Shown: positions 1 to 5,127 of the stretch, in pieces | How positions within the stretch are numbered: position 1 is the first letter of the stretch | How the letters are laid out: every line of letters starts with the position of its first letter | Assembly (NCBI GenBank): GCA_019115685.1 | Contig: DXDC01000324.1 | Location: forward strand, 1-5,127 | From: Candidatus Agrococcus pullicola | Lineage (GTDB): Bacteria > Actinomycetota > Actinomycetes > Actinomycetales > Microbacteriaceae | Length of the DNA: 5,127 nucleotides | Direction of reading: 5' to 3' | Notes under the pieces: generated by a model | What the model was told of the DNA's origin: nothing | The model's input: only the letters and a program-made list of their open reading frames with translations | Database searches by the model: none | Program-made: the position numbers and the translations under genes

Positions 1-1
1 G

Positions 2-727
2 CGCACCATCGACGACGACCGGCGCATTCACTCGATGCACGGATACTTTCTCCGCCCGGGCGACGTGCAGAAGACGATCACGTTCGCGGTCGATCGCATT
101 CATGACGGCCGGTCCTTCGCCACCAGGCGCACGCAGGCGTATCAGAACGGGCTGCCCATCCTGTCGATGATCGCGTCGTTTCAATCCGACGACGGCGGCC
201 CGGAGGCGCAATCGCCCATGCCGGAGGGTATGCCCGACCCCGAAAACGTCCCGCCGGTCAGCGAATTCCTCGCCGGCTTCGACCATCCGATCGCACGCCA
301 CTGGGATGAAGGTCGCGCGTTCGACTTCCGGCACGTCGAGGGCCCGCTCTGGGCCCCGAACGAGCGTTTCGACCCCGATAGCGGCATCATGCACGTCTGG
401 GTGAAGGCGAAGCGAGCGTTACCGGATGACGACGCACTGCACAGAGCGGCGCTCGCATACATGAGCGACACGGTAATCCTTGAGCCGACCCTCCGTCGGC
501 ACAGAGTGCACTGGCTCACGCCCGGTATCAAGGTCGCCAGCCTCGACCACGCAATTTGGTGGCACCGCAAGACGCGGGTCGATGAATGGCTCCTGCTGCG
601 CATGCACACGACCTCGTCGGGCGGCGGCAGGGGCCTCGCGCACTGCCGCGTGTTCAACCAGCAGGGCGTGCACGTGGCATCGTTCGCGCAGGAGGGCATG
701 GTCCGCATACCGGAGCAGTCGCAGTGA
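2..727 (+). CDS. tesB: Acyl-CoA thioesterase II (TesB/ACOT8 family), 5'-truncated by window edge
   Basis: Cytosolic double-hotdog thioesterase that hydrolyses acyl-CoA to free fatty acid and CoA. The reading frame is open from base 2 and runs 241 codons to TGA at 725-727. Compared with the 286-residue E. coli protein, roughly the first 48 residues lie before the window, so the ATG at 35 is internal. Family landmarks visible: HSMHGYFLRPGD (near 29-64), DGRSFATRR, NGLPI, SLDHAIWWHR (539-568) and AQEGMVR near the end. The catalytic triad of E. coli TesB (Asp204, Thr228, Gln278) aligns with Asp at 467-469 (in AYMSD), Ser at 539-541 (in ASLDH) and Gln at 689-691 (in AQEG). Spacings of 24 and 50 residues are identical to E. 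coli. Ser in place of Thr is accepted in the family, as in peroxisomal ACOT8. The stop overlaps the GTG of the next gene, suggesting an operon. Family call is firm; the in vivo substrate is unknown. Confidence 0.95.
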   Translation, partial: RTIDDDRRIHSMHGYFLRPGDVQKTITFAVDRIHDGRSFATRRTQAYQNGLPILSMIASFQSDDGGPEAQSPMPEGMPDPENVPPVSEFLAGFDHPIARHWDEGRAFDFRHVEGPLWAPNERFDPDSGIMHVWVKAKRALPDDDALHRAALAYMSDTVILEPTLRRHRVHWLTPGIKVASLDHAIWWHRKTRVDEWLLLRMHTTSSGGGRGLAHCRVFNQQGVHVASFAQEGMVRIPEQSQ

Positions 728-1179
728 GCGCCGAGATCCTGCGAAGTACAGGAGCAGAGCACGGATCGATCACACGCAGAGCAGCGATCGGTGCGTGTGT
801 CGCCGGTGGAGTTCTCACGCTCGCGGCCTGCGCCGGCGGAGTGGAGTTCGTCGAGCTGCCCTCCGGCGAGAACGGCAGCACCACGATTCCGCTCGACGAC
901 ATCCCTGTCGGCGGTGGCGGTTCTCTCCAGATCGATAAGGTGGCCGTCATCGTAACAAGGCCCGCGGAGAACGAGGTGCACGCCTTCAGCGGCCACTGCA
1001 CGCATCAGGGCTGCCTCGTGCGCATGAACGACGAAAACATCCACTGTCCGTGCCACAACTCAGAGTTCGACACTTCGACCGGCGACGTCGTCACGGGGCC
1101 GGCGCTCGAAGCGCTGCCGGAGTATCGCGTGGAGATCTCCGGCGGTGAGGTCACCGTCCATCTCGAACCGGTCGGCTGA
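724..1179 (+). CDS. Tat-exported Rieske [2Fe-2S] lipoprotein
   Basis: Small (151 aa) electron-transfer protein expected on the outer face of the membrane. I chose GTG at 724: it overlaps the tesB stop in a GTGA arrangement, has GGAG at 712-715 eight bases upstream, and puts the signal peptide at the N-terminus. Residues 15-36 read as a twin-arginine signal (T17-R18-R19) plus hydrophobic segment ending in the lipobox L-A-A-C, lipidated at Cys36. A Gly/Ser/acid linker follows. The Rieske domain spans about 53-149. Box I is C92-T-H94-Q-G-C97 and box II is C108-P-C110-H111-N-S. Cys92/Cys108 and His94/His111 should bind the cluster, and Cys97-Cys110 should form the disulfide seen in high-potential Rieske proteins. 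There is no transmembrane anchor or large bc1-type insertion, so this is not QcrA. Box II usually reads CPCHGS; here Gly is Asn. The redox partner is unknown, and coupling to tesB does not by itself reveal one. Confidence 0.93.
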   Translation: MSAEILRSTGAEHGSITRRAAIGACVAGGVLTLAACAGGVEFVELPSGENGSTTIPLDDIPVGGGGSLQIDKVAVIVTRPAENEVHAFSGHCTHQGCLVRMNDENIHCPCHNSEFDTSTGDVVTGPALEALPEYRVEISGGEVTVHLEPVG

Positions 1180-1183
1180 ACTT

Positions 1184-1510
1184 CTAGGCCACGTGTCGTG
1201 CAGCATCCCACCAGCGCAGCACCCGCAGCGCCTGCAGCGTTATCCACTTCGATGGTTCGCCCTCGCCGGCATCGGTGATTGACCAGACGATGCCGTCGAG
1301 CGGTCTGCCCTGCAGCCAACGCCCGTCGGACTGCCGCTTGGATCTGACCAGATCGATCGCGTCTGCCACTCGCGCATCGGGAGATGTGCCATCGTGCTCG
1401 GATGCGGCTCGGAAGTAGTCGAGCGCTGGCAGCGCCGAGTACTGATGCCGAGAAGGAGAGATGAAGTCCTCGACCCATGCACCGACAGATTCCCCCGTCG
1501 TCTTTCGTTT
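1184..1510 (-). pseudogene. C-terminal remnant of a squalene-cyclase/prenyltransferase-like protein
   Basis: The minus frame from a TAA at 1511-1513 to TAG at 1184-1186 encodes about 108 residues. It resembles the C-terminal end of actinobacterial 'squalene cyclase' or terpenoid-cyclase-fold proteins (alpha/alpha-barrel repeats): TTGESVGAWVEDFISPSRHQ, then ALPALDYFRAA, RVADAIDLVRSKRQSDGRW, and the terminal PSKWITLQALRVLRWW. In full-length homologues, as I remember them, roughly 200 more residues precede this. Here the matching frame starts abruptly near 1500 and is stopped at 1511-1513. The other minus frames of 1514-1591 show no continuation. The only usable in-frame start is GTG at 1369, which would give 61 aa with no visible ribosome binding site and less than one repeat of the fold. 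I therefore call a decayed, N-terminally deleted gene. A short expressed protein is possible but unlikely. The family name comes from recognising the pattern, not from a search. Confidence 0.7.
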
Positions 1511-1551
1511 TTACGCCGCAACCGTACGCCCTGTTCATCGTCGGGCGCTAG

Positions 1552-1571
1552 GCGCACAGCTTGCGCACAGC
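1552..1571. repeat. 9-bp direct repeat in the gap between cyclase remnant and thioesterase
   Basis: GCGCACAGC occurs at 1552-1560 and again at 1563-1571, separated by two bases. The same stretch can also pair as a short stem, GCGCA (1552-1556) with TGCGC (1562-1566). A separate small palindrome, GCGTTCAACGC, lies at 1574-1584. The 78-bp gap 1514-1591 holds nothing else recognisable. There is no T-run after these stems on the minus strand, so I do not call a terminator. It could be leftover sequence from the deletion that truncated the cyclase gene. Confidence 0.4.
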
Positions 1572-1591
1572 GCGCGTTCAACGCATGCTGG

Positions 1592-2047
1592 TCACCGGTG
1601 GCGGAAATCGATCGGCGCTTCCACGTAGGGTTCCCAGGCGTCGCGCTCGGCATCCGTCAGGCGTCTCGGGCTGCCGGATGCCGCGTCCACCATCACGACG
1701 GTGGTCGCCGCTCGCGCGTACATAACAGAACGGTCGGGTGAGAGAACCTCGTAGCAAACGGATACACTCGCGCCGCCGAGCCGACCGATCCAGACATCAA
1801 TCTGGAGGGGTCGCCGATGATGCGGTATCTGCGCGAGATACTCCGCCTCCTGCCTGGCGATCACCGTCCAGCTCTCCGCGTGCGGGCTGCCGTCGACGAT
1901 CGCCATCGGTCCCGCCTCGAACTCGTCACTCGCCCACAGCGTCTGCACACGCGCATCCTCGAGCAGCGTGAACAGCGCGGCGTTATTGACGTGCCCGTAG
2001 CCGTCCAAATCAGCCCAGCGCACCTGGACGTGCGCGGTCTCTCGCAT
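1592..2047 (-). CDS. Single-hotdog acyl-CoA thioesterase (4HBT/YbgC-like)
   Basis: Cytosolic thioesterase of 151 aa, the normal length for a one-domain hotdog enzyme that works as a dimer or tetramer. The N-terminal signature R10-W-A-D13-L-D15-G-Y-G-H-V-N-N22 is the 4-hydroxybenzoyl-CoA thioesterase motif. Asp15 aligns with the catalytic Asp17 of the Pseudomonas 4HBT enzyme and Asp18 of YbgC. The following LLEDARVQ sits where the long hotdog helix begins, and residues 81-121 give the beta strands of the sheet. The ATG at 2047 shares its A with the last base of the upstream ettA stop (TGATG). No good Shine-Dalgarno is visible, so translation probably depends on coupling to ettA. It ends in TGA 78 bp before the cyclase remnant frame begins and looks like the last gene of the ssb-ettA series. 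The acyl substrate cannot be read from the sequence. Confidence 0.9.
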   Translation of the reverse strand: MRETAHVQVRWADLDGYGHVNNAALFTLLEDARVQTLWASDEFEAGPMAIVDGSPHAESWTVIARQEAEYLAQIPHHRRPLQIDVWIGRLGGASVSVCYEVLSPDRSVMYARAATTVVMVDAASGSPRRLTDAERDAWEPYVEAPIDFRHR

Positions 2048-3729
2048 CAGTCGCGCGTGAGCTTGCGGTAGACCGAGCTCTTCGGACGCGCAGCTTCAGG
2101 CCCGAGACGCTCGATCTTGTTCGCTTCGTACGCCTCGAAGTTCCCCTCGAACCAGTGCCAGTTCGCGGGGTTCTCATCCGTACCCTCGTAGGCGAGGATG
2201 TGCGTTGCGATCCTGTCGAGGAACCACCTGTCGTGGGTGATGACCACGGCGCAACCGGGGAAGTTCAGCAACGCATTCTCGAGGCTTCCGAGTGTCTCGA
2301 CATCGAGGTCGTTCGTCGGCTCGTCGAGCAGCAGCAGGTTGCCGCCCTGCTTGAGGGTGAGCGCGAGGTTGAGACGGTTTCGCTCACCACCCGAGAGCAC
2401 GCCGGCCTTCTTCTGCTGGTCGGGCCCCTTGAAACCGAACTGCGAGACGTAAGCGCGTGACGGGATCTCGACATTGCCGACCTGAATGAAGTCGTGACCT
2501 TCGGAAACGGTCTCCCACAGCGTCTTGCCCGGGTCAAGGTTCTCGCGCCCCTGATCCACGTAGCTGATCTTGACGGTCTCGCCGATCTTCAGGTTACCGC
2601 CGTCGAGCGGCTCTAGACCGACGATGGTCTTGAAGAGCGTCGATTTACCGACACCGTTGGGGCCGATGATGCCAACGATGCCGTTGCGGGGCAGCGTGAA
2701 CGAAAGCCCCTCGATGAGCTTGCGTCCGTCGAAGCCCTTCTCGAGTTCGTTGGCTTCCAGCACGATCGACCCGAGGCGCGGGCCGGGCGGAATCTGGATC
2801 TCTTCGAAATCGAGCTTGCGTGTCCGCTCAGCCTCTGCCGCCATCTCCTCGTAGCGAGCAAGACGCGCCTTGGACTTCGCCTGACGCCCCTTCGTGTTCG
2901 AACGAACCCACTCGAGTTCTTCCGAAAGGCGCTTAGCGAGTTTGGCGTCCTTCTTGCCCTGGATCTGCAGGCGCTCCTTCTTCTTCTCGAGGTAGGTGGA
3001 GTAGTTGCCCTCGTACGGGTAGAGACGCCCGCGATCGACCTCGCAGATCCACGTGGCAACGTGGTCGAGGAAGTAGCGGTCGTGCGTCACGGCCATCACA
3101 GCGCCCGGGTATTTCGCCAGGTGCTGCTCGAGCCACTGCACACTCTCGGCGTCAAGGTGGTTCGTCGGCTCATCCAACAGCAAGAGGTCGGGCTTTTCGA
3201 GCAGAAGCTTGCAGAGTGCCACGCGGCGTCGCTCACCACCGGAGAGGGTCGTCACCGGCCAGTCCCCCGGCGGGCAGCGCAGAGCGTCCATAGCCTGCTC
3301 GAGCTGGGAATCGAGATCCCACGCGTCGGCGGCGTCGATCTGCTCCTGCAGCTTGCCCATTTCGGCCATAAGAGCATCGAAATCGGCGTTCGGGTCAGCC
3401 ATCTCGGCTGAGATCTCGTTGAAGCGATCAACCTTCGCCTTCAGTTCTCCGAATGCTTCTTGCACATTCTCGAGCACTGTTTTCGATTCGTCGAGCTTCG
3501 GCTCCTGCATCAGGATGCCGACCGAGTATCCCGGCGCAAGCGTCGCTTCACCGTTGGATGGCTGGTCGAGCCCTGCGATGATCTTCAGGATCGTCGACTT
3601 ACCAGCACCGTTCGGCCCGACGACACCGATCTTCGCGCCCGGAAGGATCGCAGTCGTGACATCGTCGAGAATTACTTTGTCGCCCACCGTTTTGCGGGCG
3701 CGCACCATCGAAAAGACGTATTCGGCCAT
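2047..3729 (-). CDS. ettA: Energy-dependent translational throttle protein EttA (ABC-F ATPase)
   Basis: Soluble ABC-F protein that binds the ribosomal E site and couples early elongation to ATP/ADP levels. Its 560 aa compare with 555 in E. coli. Two ABC domains are visible. ABC1 has Walker A GPNGAGKST (38-46), signature LSGGE (162-166) and Walker B LLLLDEPTN with catalytic Glu187. ABC2 has Walker A GPNGVGKST (356-364), signature LSGGE (445-449) and Glu470. These match E. coli Glu188 and Glu470, the residues mutated in the EQ2 trap. The EttA-specific arm is at about 91-140, and the basic, helical P-site tRNA interaction linker at about 242-322 (KKKERLQIQ, KGRQAKSKARLARYEE). The C-terminus VYRKLTRD is typical of EttA. 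I chose ATG at 3729 because EttA proteins begin MAEY; a 13-codon-longer start at 3768 would lie within the upstream gene. The start is 5 bp after the lipoprotein stop, with a weak AGG four bases before it. Distinct from resistance-type ABC-F proteins by the arm and length. Confidence 0.97.
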   Translation of the reverse strand: MAEYVFSMVRARKTVGDKVILDDVTTAILPGAKIGVVGPNGAGKSTILKIIAGLDQPSNGEATLAPGYSVGILMQEPKLDESKTVLENVQEAFGELKAKVDRFNEISAEMADPNADFDALMAEMGKLQEQIDAADAWDLDSQLEQAMDALRCPPGDWPVTTLSGGERRRVALCKLLLEKPDLLLLDEPTNHLDAESVQWLEQHLAKYPGAVMAVTHDRYFLDHVATWICEVDRGRLYPYEGNYSTYLEKKKERLQIQGKKDAKLAKRLSEELEWVRSNTKGRQAKSKARLARYEEMAAEAERTRKLDFEEIQIPPGPRLGSIVLEANELEKGFDGRKLIEGLSFTLPRNGIVGIIGPNGVGKSTLFKTIVGLEPLDGGNLKIGETVKISYVDQGRENLDPGKTLWETVSEGHDFIQVGNVEIPSRAYVSQFGFKGPDQQKKAGVLSGGERNRLNLALTLKQGGNLLLLDEPTNDLDVETLGSLENALLNFPGCAVVITHDRWFLDRIATHILAYEGTDENPANWHWFEGNFEAYEANKIERLGPEAARPKSSVYRKLTRD

Positions 3730-3734
3730 ATCGC

Positions 3735-4184
3735 CTAGTCTATGGGAGGAGTGTTGCCGACGAGACACTCGCCGTTCTGGAGTGGCGGGGCCAGGACCGA
3801 GTGCGTCCCTTCCTCACCGGCCTGACCCACGATGCATGTGTCGCCGAGGTGCACGGAAATCTCTATTTGCGCGACGGTACCGCCGAGGCTGTCTGTCTCG
3901 CTTGTCGCCTCCATCTGCTCTTTGTCGAACCCCGCGTCGACGAGTGCTTCTACGTAGCGGTCTCGATCCACCGGTGAGTTTTCGTCCCAAGCGTCTTCCA
4001 GTGCACGGTCGAACTCGATCTGGCGCCCCTCTGGGCTGTCAGGGTCAATCGGCTCCTCCGAACTCGGAGTTGGCGAAGGCGTCGGCGTCTCTGGCGGCTC
4101 GGACTCGAAAAGGGAGCAACCGGTGAGGGCGAGGCCCGAAGCGAGCGTCAACGACGCGGCGCGGAGAAGATGTCTGCGAGGCAC
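3735..4184 (-). CDS. DUF6993-like lipoprotein of unknown function
   Basis: Predicted cell-surface lipoprotein, 149 aa. GTG at 4184 places a classic signal at the very N-terminus: basic PRRHLLR, hydrophobic 9-20, then lipobox L20-T-G-C23. Starts further upstream would bury the signal inside ssb. Only an AGG about 14 bases upstream is seen, so the ribosome binding site is weak. A Pro/Thr/Ser/Glu-rich tether (about 28-52) leads to a small globular domain (about 55-149). Recognisable pieces are RYVEALVDAGFDKEQME, DTCIVGQAG and GECLVGNTPPID. The two Cys (117, 140) could form a disulfide outside the cell. This layout matches what I remember of the DUF6993 domain in Micrococcales; the function is not known. 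The gene sits 31 bp after ssb and 5 bp before ettA, so it probably shares their transcript although its product is exported. Family assignment is from memory. Confidence 0.85.
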   Translation of the reverse strand: MPRRHLLRAASLTLASGLALTGCSLFESEPPETPTPSPTPSSEEPIDPDSPEGRQIEFDRALEDAWDENSPVDRDRYVEALVDAGFDKEQMEATSETDSLGGTVAQIEISVHLGDTCIVGQAGEEGTHSVLAPPLQNGECLVGNTPPID

Positions 4185-4215
4185 ATACTGCAGGATACCT
4201 GGCAACGGCCGGTCA

Positions 4216-4683
4216 TCAGAATGGCGGTGCCTCTTCCGCGCCGACAGGAACGGGATCACCCCGATCCACTTCTGCCGCATCATCCGGGCGAGCCCAGTCG
4301 CTCTCTCCGGTTGCCGCAGTCGTCGTGGCCGCGCGTTGAAAGCTCGCCGTCCCGAACTGAAGTGAGACTCCGACGGTGTCGGCATCGATCGAGACGTTCG
4401 TATAGGTTGTTCCGTTCTCGGCCTTATTGGTCTCGATCTTGAGCCTTCCCTGCACGATCAGCTGCTGCCCCTTCTGGACGCTCGCCTTGACGTGCTCGGC
4501 CAGCTTCCCCCACGCGCGCACCGTGAACCAATTGGTTGAAACTTCTTCCCACTGGTTGCGCTCGGGATTGAACCTTCGCTTCGGCGACGCCACACGCAGC
4601 CGCGTGAGTGACTTGTTCGTTGACGTTTGGATTGCTTCTGGTTGCGTGGCGGCATTTCCGACCACTGTGATGATGTCGTTCAT
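4216..4683 (-). CDS. ssb: Single-stranded DNA-binding protein, second (paralogue-like) type
   Basis: Binds ssDNA during replication, recombination or repair; 155 aa. The OB fold covers about residues 3-112: IITVVGNAATQPE opens it, followed by LRVASPKRRFNP, the aromatic-rich W45, W52, F53 and W58 cluster for base stacking, KGQQLIVQGRL and the closing VSIDADTVGVSLQFGTA. A short disordered tail ends in AEEAPPF, keeping the acidic residues plus terminal Pro-Phe that dock SSB partners, but without the usual run of Asp. There is no rpsF or rpsR next to it, and the core resembles the shorter second SSB of Actinobacteria more than the replicative one. I chose ATG at 4683 because homologues begin close to the IITVVGN strand; in-frame GTGs at 4689 and 4725 are alternatives. 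No strong Shine-Dalgarno is visible. It is probably the first gene of a transcript running through the lipoprotein gene and ettA. Confidence 0.93.
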   Translation of the reverse strand: MNDIITVVGNAATQPEAIQTSTNKSLTRLRVASPKRRFNPERNQWEEVSTNWFTVRAWGKLAEHVKASVQKGQQLIVQGRLKIETNKAENGTTYTNVSIDADTVGVSLQFGTASFQRAATTTAATGESDWARPDDAAEVDRGDPVPVGAEEAPPF

Positions 4684-4685
4684 AG

Positions 4686-4739
4686 GCACAGTGTGCTCAG
4701 TCGCGACCGTGCGTCGCGCGGGCACAGGCCCTGGCTGTG
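4686..4739. repeat. CACAG/CTGTG repeats in the ssb leader
   Basis: The 81-bp gap between msrA and ssb (4684-4764) carries repeated half-site-like words. GCACAGTGTGC (4686-4696) is an 11-bp palindrome two bases from the ssb ATG. GGCACAG recurs at 4685-4691 and 4721-4727, 36 bp apart. CACAG (4723-4727) faces CTGTG (4735-4739) across 7 bp. GGGC/GCCC (4720-4723, 4728-4731) forms a small hairpin without a T-run. Operator function is conjecture. Confidence 0.35.
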
Positions 4740-4744
4740 GATAA
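4736..4744 (-). promoter_or_regulatory. Perfect-consensus DnaA box upstream of ssb
   Basis: The plus strand reads TGTGGATAA, which is TTATCCACA on the strand of ssb and matches the E. coli consensus DnaA box at all nine bases. It lies 53 bp upstream of the ssb start codon, in the intergenic gap. It is a single box with no cluster or AT-rich unwinding element nearby, so it is not an origin. It could be a DnaA-controlled regulatory site or a titration site. The sequence match is certain; function is inferred. Confidence 0.5.
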
Positions 4745-4764
4745 AACCTGCTTGTGAGGCGCGA

Positions 4765-5127
4765 TTACGCCTTGAGGTAAGGCCTGAACCCCTGCCGGAT
4801 CTTTTGAATCTTCGGCCCGGCGACCGCAACGCAGTATCCCTGTGTGGGGTTCTTCGCGAAGAAGTCTTGGTGGTACTCCTCAGCCTCGTAGAACTCGGTG
4901 AGGGGCTCGATCTTCGTGACGAGGCCGCCTCCCCACGTCTCGTCGGCGCGAGCTATCGCGGCTTCGAACTCTTCGAGCTGCTCCGCTCCGTTCGGGAACA
5001 TGGCCGATCGATACTGCGTGCCGATGTCGTTGCCCTGGCGATTCAGCTGTCGCGGGTCGTGCATCGTGAAGAACATGTCGAGCACGACGTCGCCGGGTAC
5101 GCGCTCCTCATCGAAGACGACCTTGAC
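4765..5127 (-). CDS. msrA: Peptide-methionine (S)-S-oxide reductase MsrA, 5'-truncated by window edge
   Basis: Cytosolic repair enzyme that reduces methionine-S-sulfoxide in oxidised proteins or free methionine using thioredoxin. The frame stays open to the window edge, giving the last 120 residues before TAA at 4765-4767. Compared with typical MsrA length, roughly 50-60 N-terminal residues are missing, including the catalytic GCFW motif that would lie to the right. Family landmarks are MFFTMHDPRQLNRQGND, then IGTQYRSAMF, EFYEAEEYHQDFF and NPTQGYC. The Cys of GYC falls in the position of the resolving cysteine used to recycle the enzyme. The tail (PKIQKIRQGFRPYLKA) is usual for short MsrA proteins. 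The GTG at 5085 is internal and not the start. It is followed by 81 bp before ssb, so it may or may not share that transcript. Confidence 0.95.
   Translation of the reverse strand, partial: VKVVFDEERVPGDVVLDMFFTMHDPRQLNRQGNDIGTQYRSAMFPNGAEQLEEFEAAIARADETWGGGLVTKIEPLTEFYEAEEYHQDFFAKNPTQGYCVAVAGPKIQKIRQGFRPYLKA

Noticed and set aside
586..723. An upstream in-frame start for the Rieske protein at 586
   Set aside because: It would add 46 residues inside tesB and bury the Tat/lipobox signal. GTG at 724 has a well-placed GGAG and the signal at the N-terminus.
181..1056. A 291-codon open frame on the minus strand opposite tesB and the Rieske gene
   Set aside because: It is composed of low-information Arg/Ser/Cys-rich sequence with no recognisable family and lies antisense to two clearly identified genes. 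This is the usual by-product of GC-rich third codon positions.
1240..1248. TTATCCACT, an eight-of-nine DnaA box match
   Set aside because: It falls within the codons of the cyclase remnant and has one mismatch, so chance is the simplest explanation.
2047..3729. Reading the ABC-F gene as an antibiotic-resistance (Msr/Vga-type) protein
   Set aside because: The MAEY start, EttA-type arm, 560-aa length and YRKLTRD ending identify housekeeping EttA.
3209..4126. A 305-codon open frame on the plus strand opposite ettA and the lipoprotein gene
   Set aside because: Antisense to strongly supported genes, biased Ser/Arg/Pro composition and no known motif.
4185..4385. Longer starts for the lipoprotein gene reaching back into ssb
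   Set aside because: They would place the signal peptide more than 50 residues from the N-terminus; lipoprotein export needs it at the start.
4720..4731. GGGC-ACAG-GCCC hairpin as an intrinsic terminator of msrA
   Set aside because: The stem is only four pairs and no T-run follows on the minus strand.
1..5127. Possible hidden defence island, CRISPR array, mobile element or RNA gene
   Set aside because: Nearly all bases are covered by recognisable core genes, gaps are under 100 bp, and I see no regular spaced repeats, transposase or integrase motifs, or tRNA-like segments.

Overview
The window looks like a piece of high-GC actinobacterial chromosome. The best guess is Micrococcales, probably Microbacteriaceae. 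This rests on the GC-rich codon use, frequent GTG starts, a Tat-exported Rieske lipoprotein, a DUF6993-type lipoprotein and a second-type SSB gene. It carries core or housekeeping genes. I see no insertion sequence, integrase, CRISPR array, toxin-antitoxin pair, tRNA or rRNA.

Plus strand, left: positions 2-727 are the C-terminal ~241 codons of an acyl-CoA thioesterase II (TesB family); its start lies before the window. Its TGA overlaps the GTG start of a small Rieske [2Fe-2S] protein (724-1179) with a twin-arginine plus lipobox signal. The two are probably co-transcribed and translationally coupled.

Minus strand, middle: only 4 bp after the Rieske stop, the convergent strand carries an N-terminally truncated remnant of a squalene-cyclase/prenyltransferase-like protein (1184-1510). 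It has no start codon that would rebuild the family domain, so I call it a pseudogene. A 78-bp gap holding a 9-bp direct repeat separates it from the next gene.

Minus strand, right: this is a compact, probably co-transcribed series, in transcription order ssb (4683-4216), a DUF6993-like lipoprotein (4184-3735), the ABC-F translation factor ettA (3729-2047) and a single-hotdog acyl-CoA thioesterase (2047-1592). Spacing is 31 bp, 5 bp and a 1-nt TGATG overlap. Upstream of ssb, after an 81-bp gap with a perfect DnaA-box consensus (TTATCCACA) and CACAG/CTGTG repeats, lies the C-terminal part of msrA (5127-4765), cut by the window end.

Functionally the minus-strand genes cover oxidative protein repair (MsrA), ssDNA protection (SSB), a cell-surface lipoprotein of unknown role, energy-dependent control of translation (EttA) and acyl-CoA hydrolysis. 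I did not find convincing evidence for a new biological system. The observations most worth a second look are the conserved-looking ssb-lipoprotein-ettA-thioesterase block, the DnaA box in the ssb leader, the tesB-Rieske coupling and the decayed cyclase gene.
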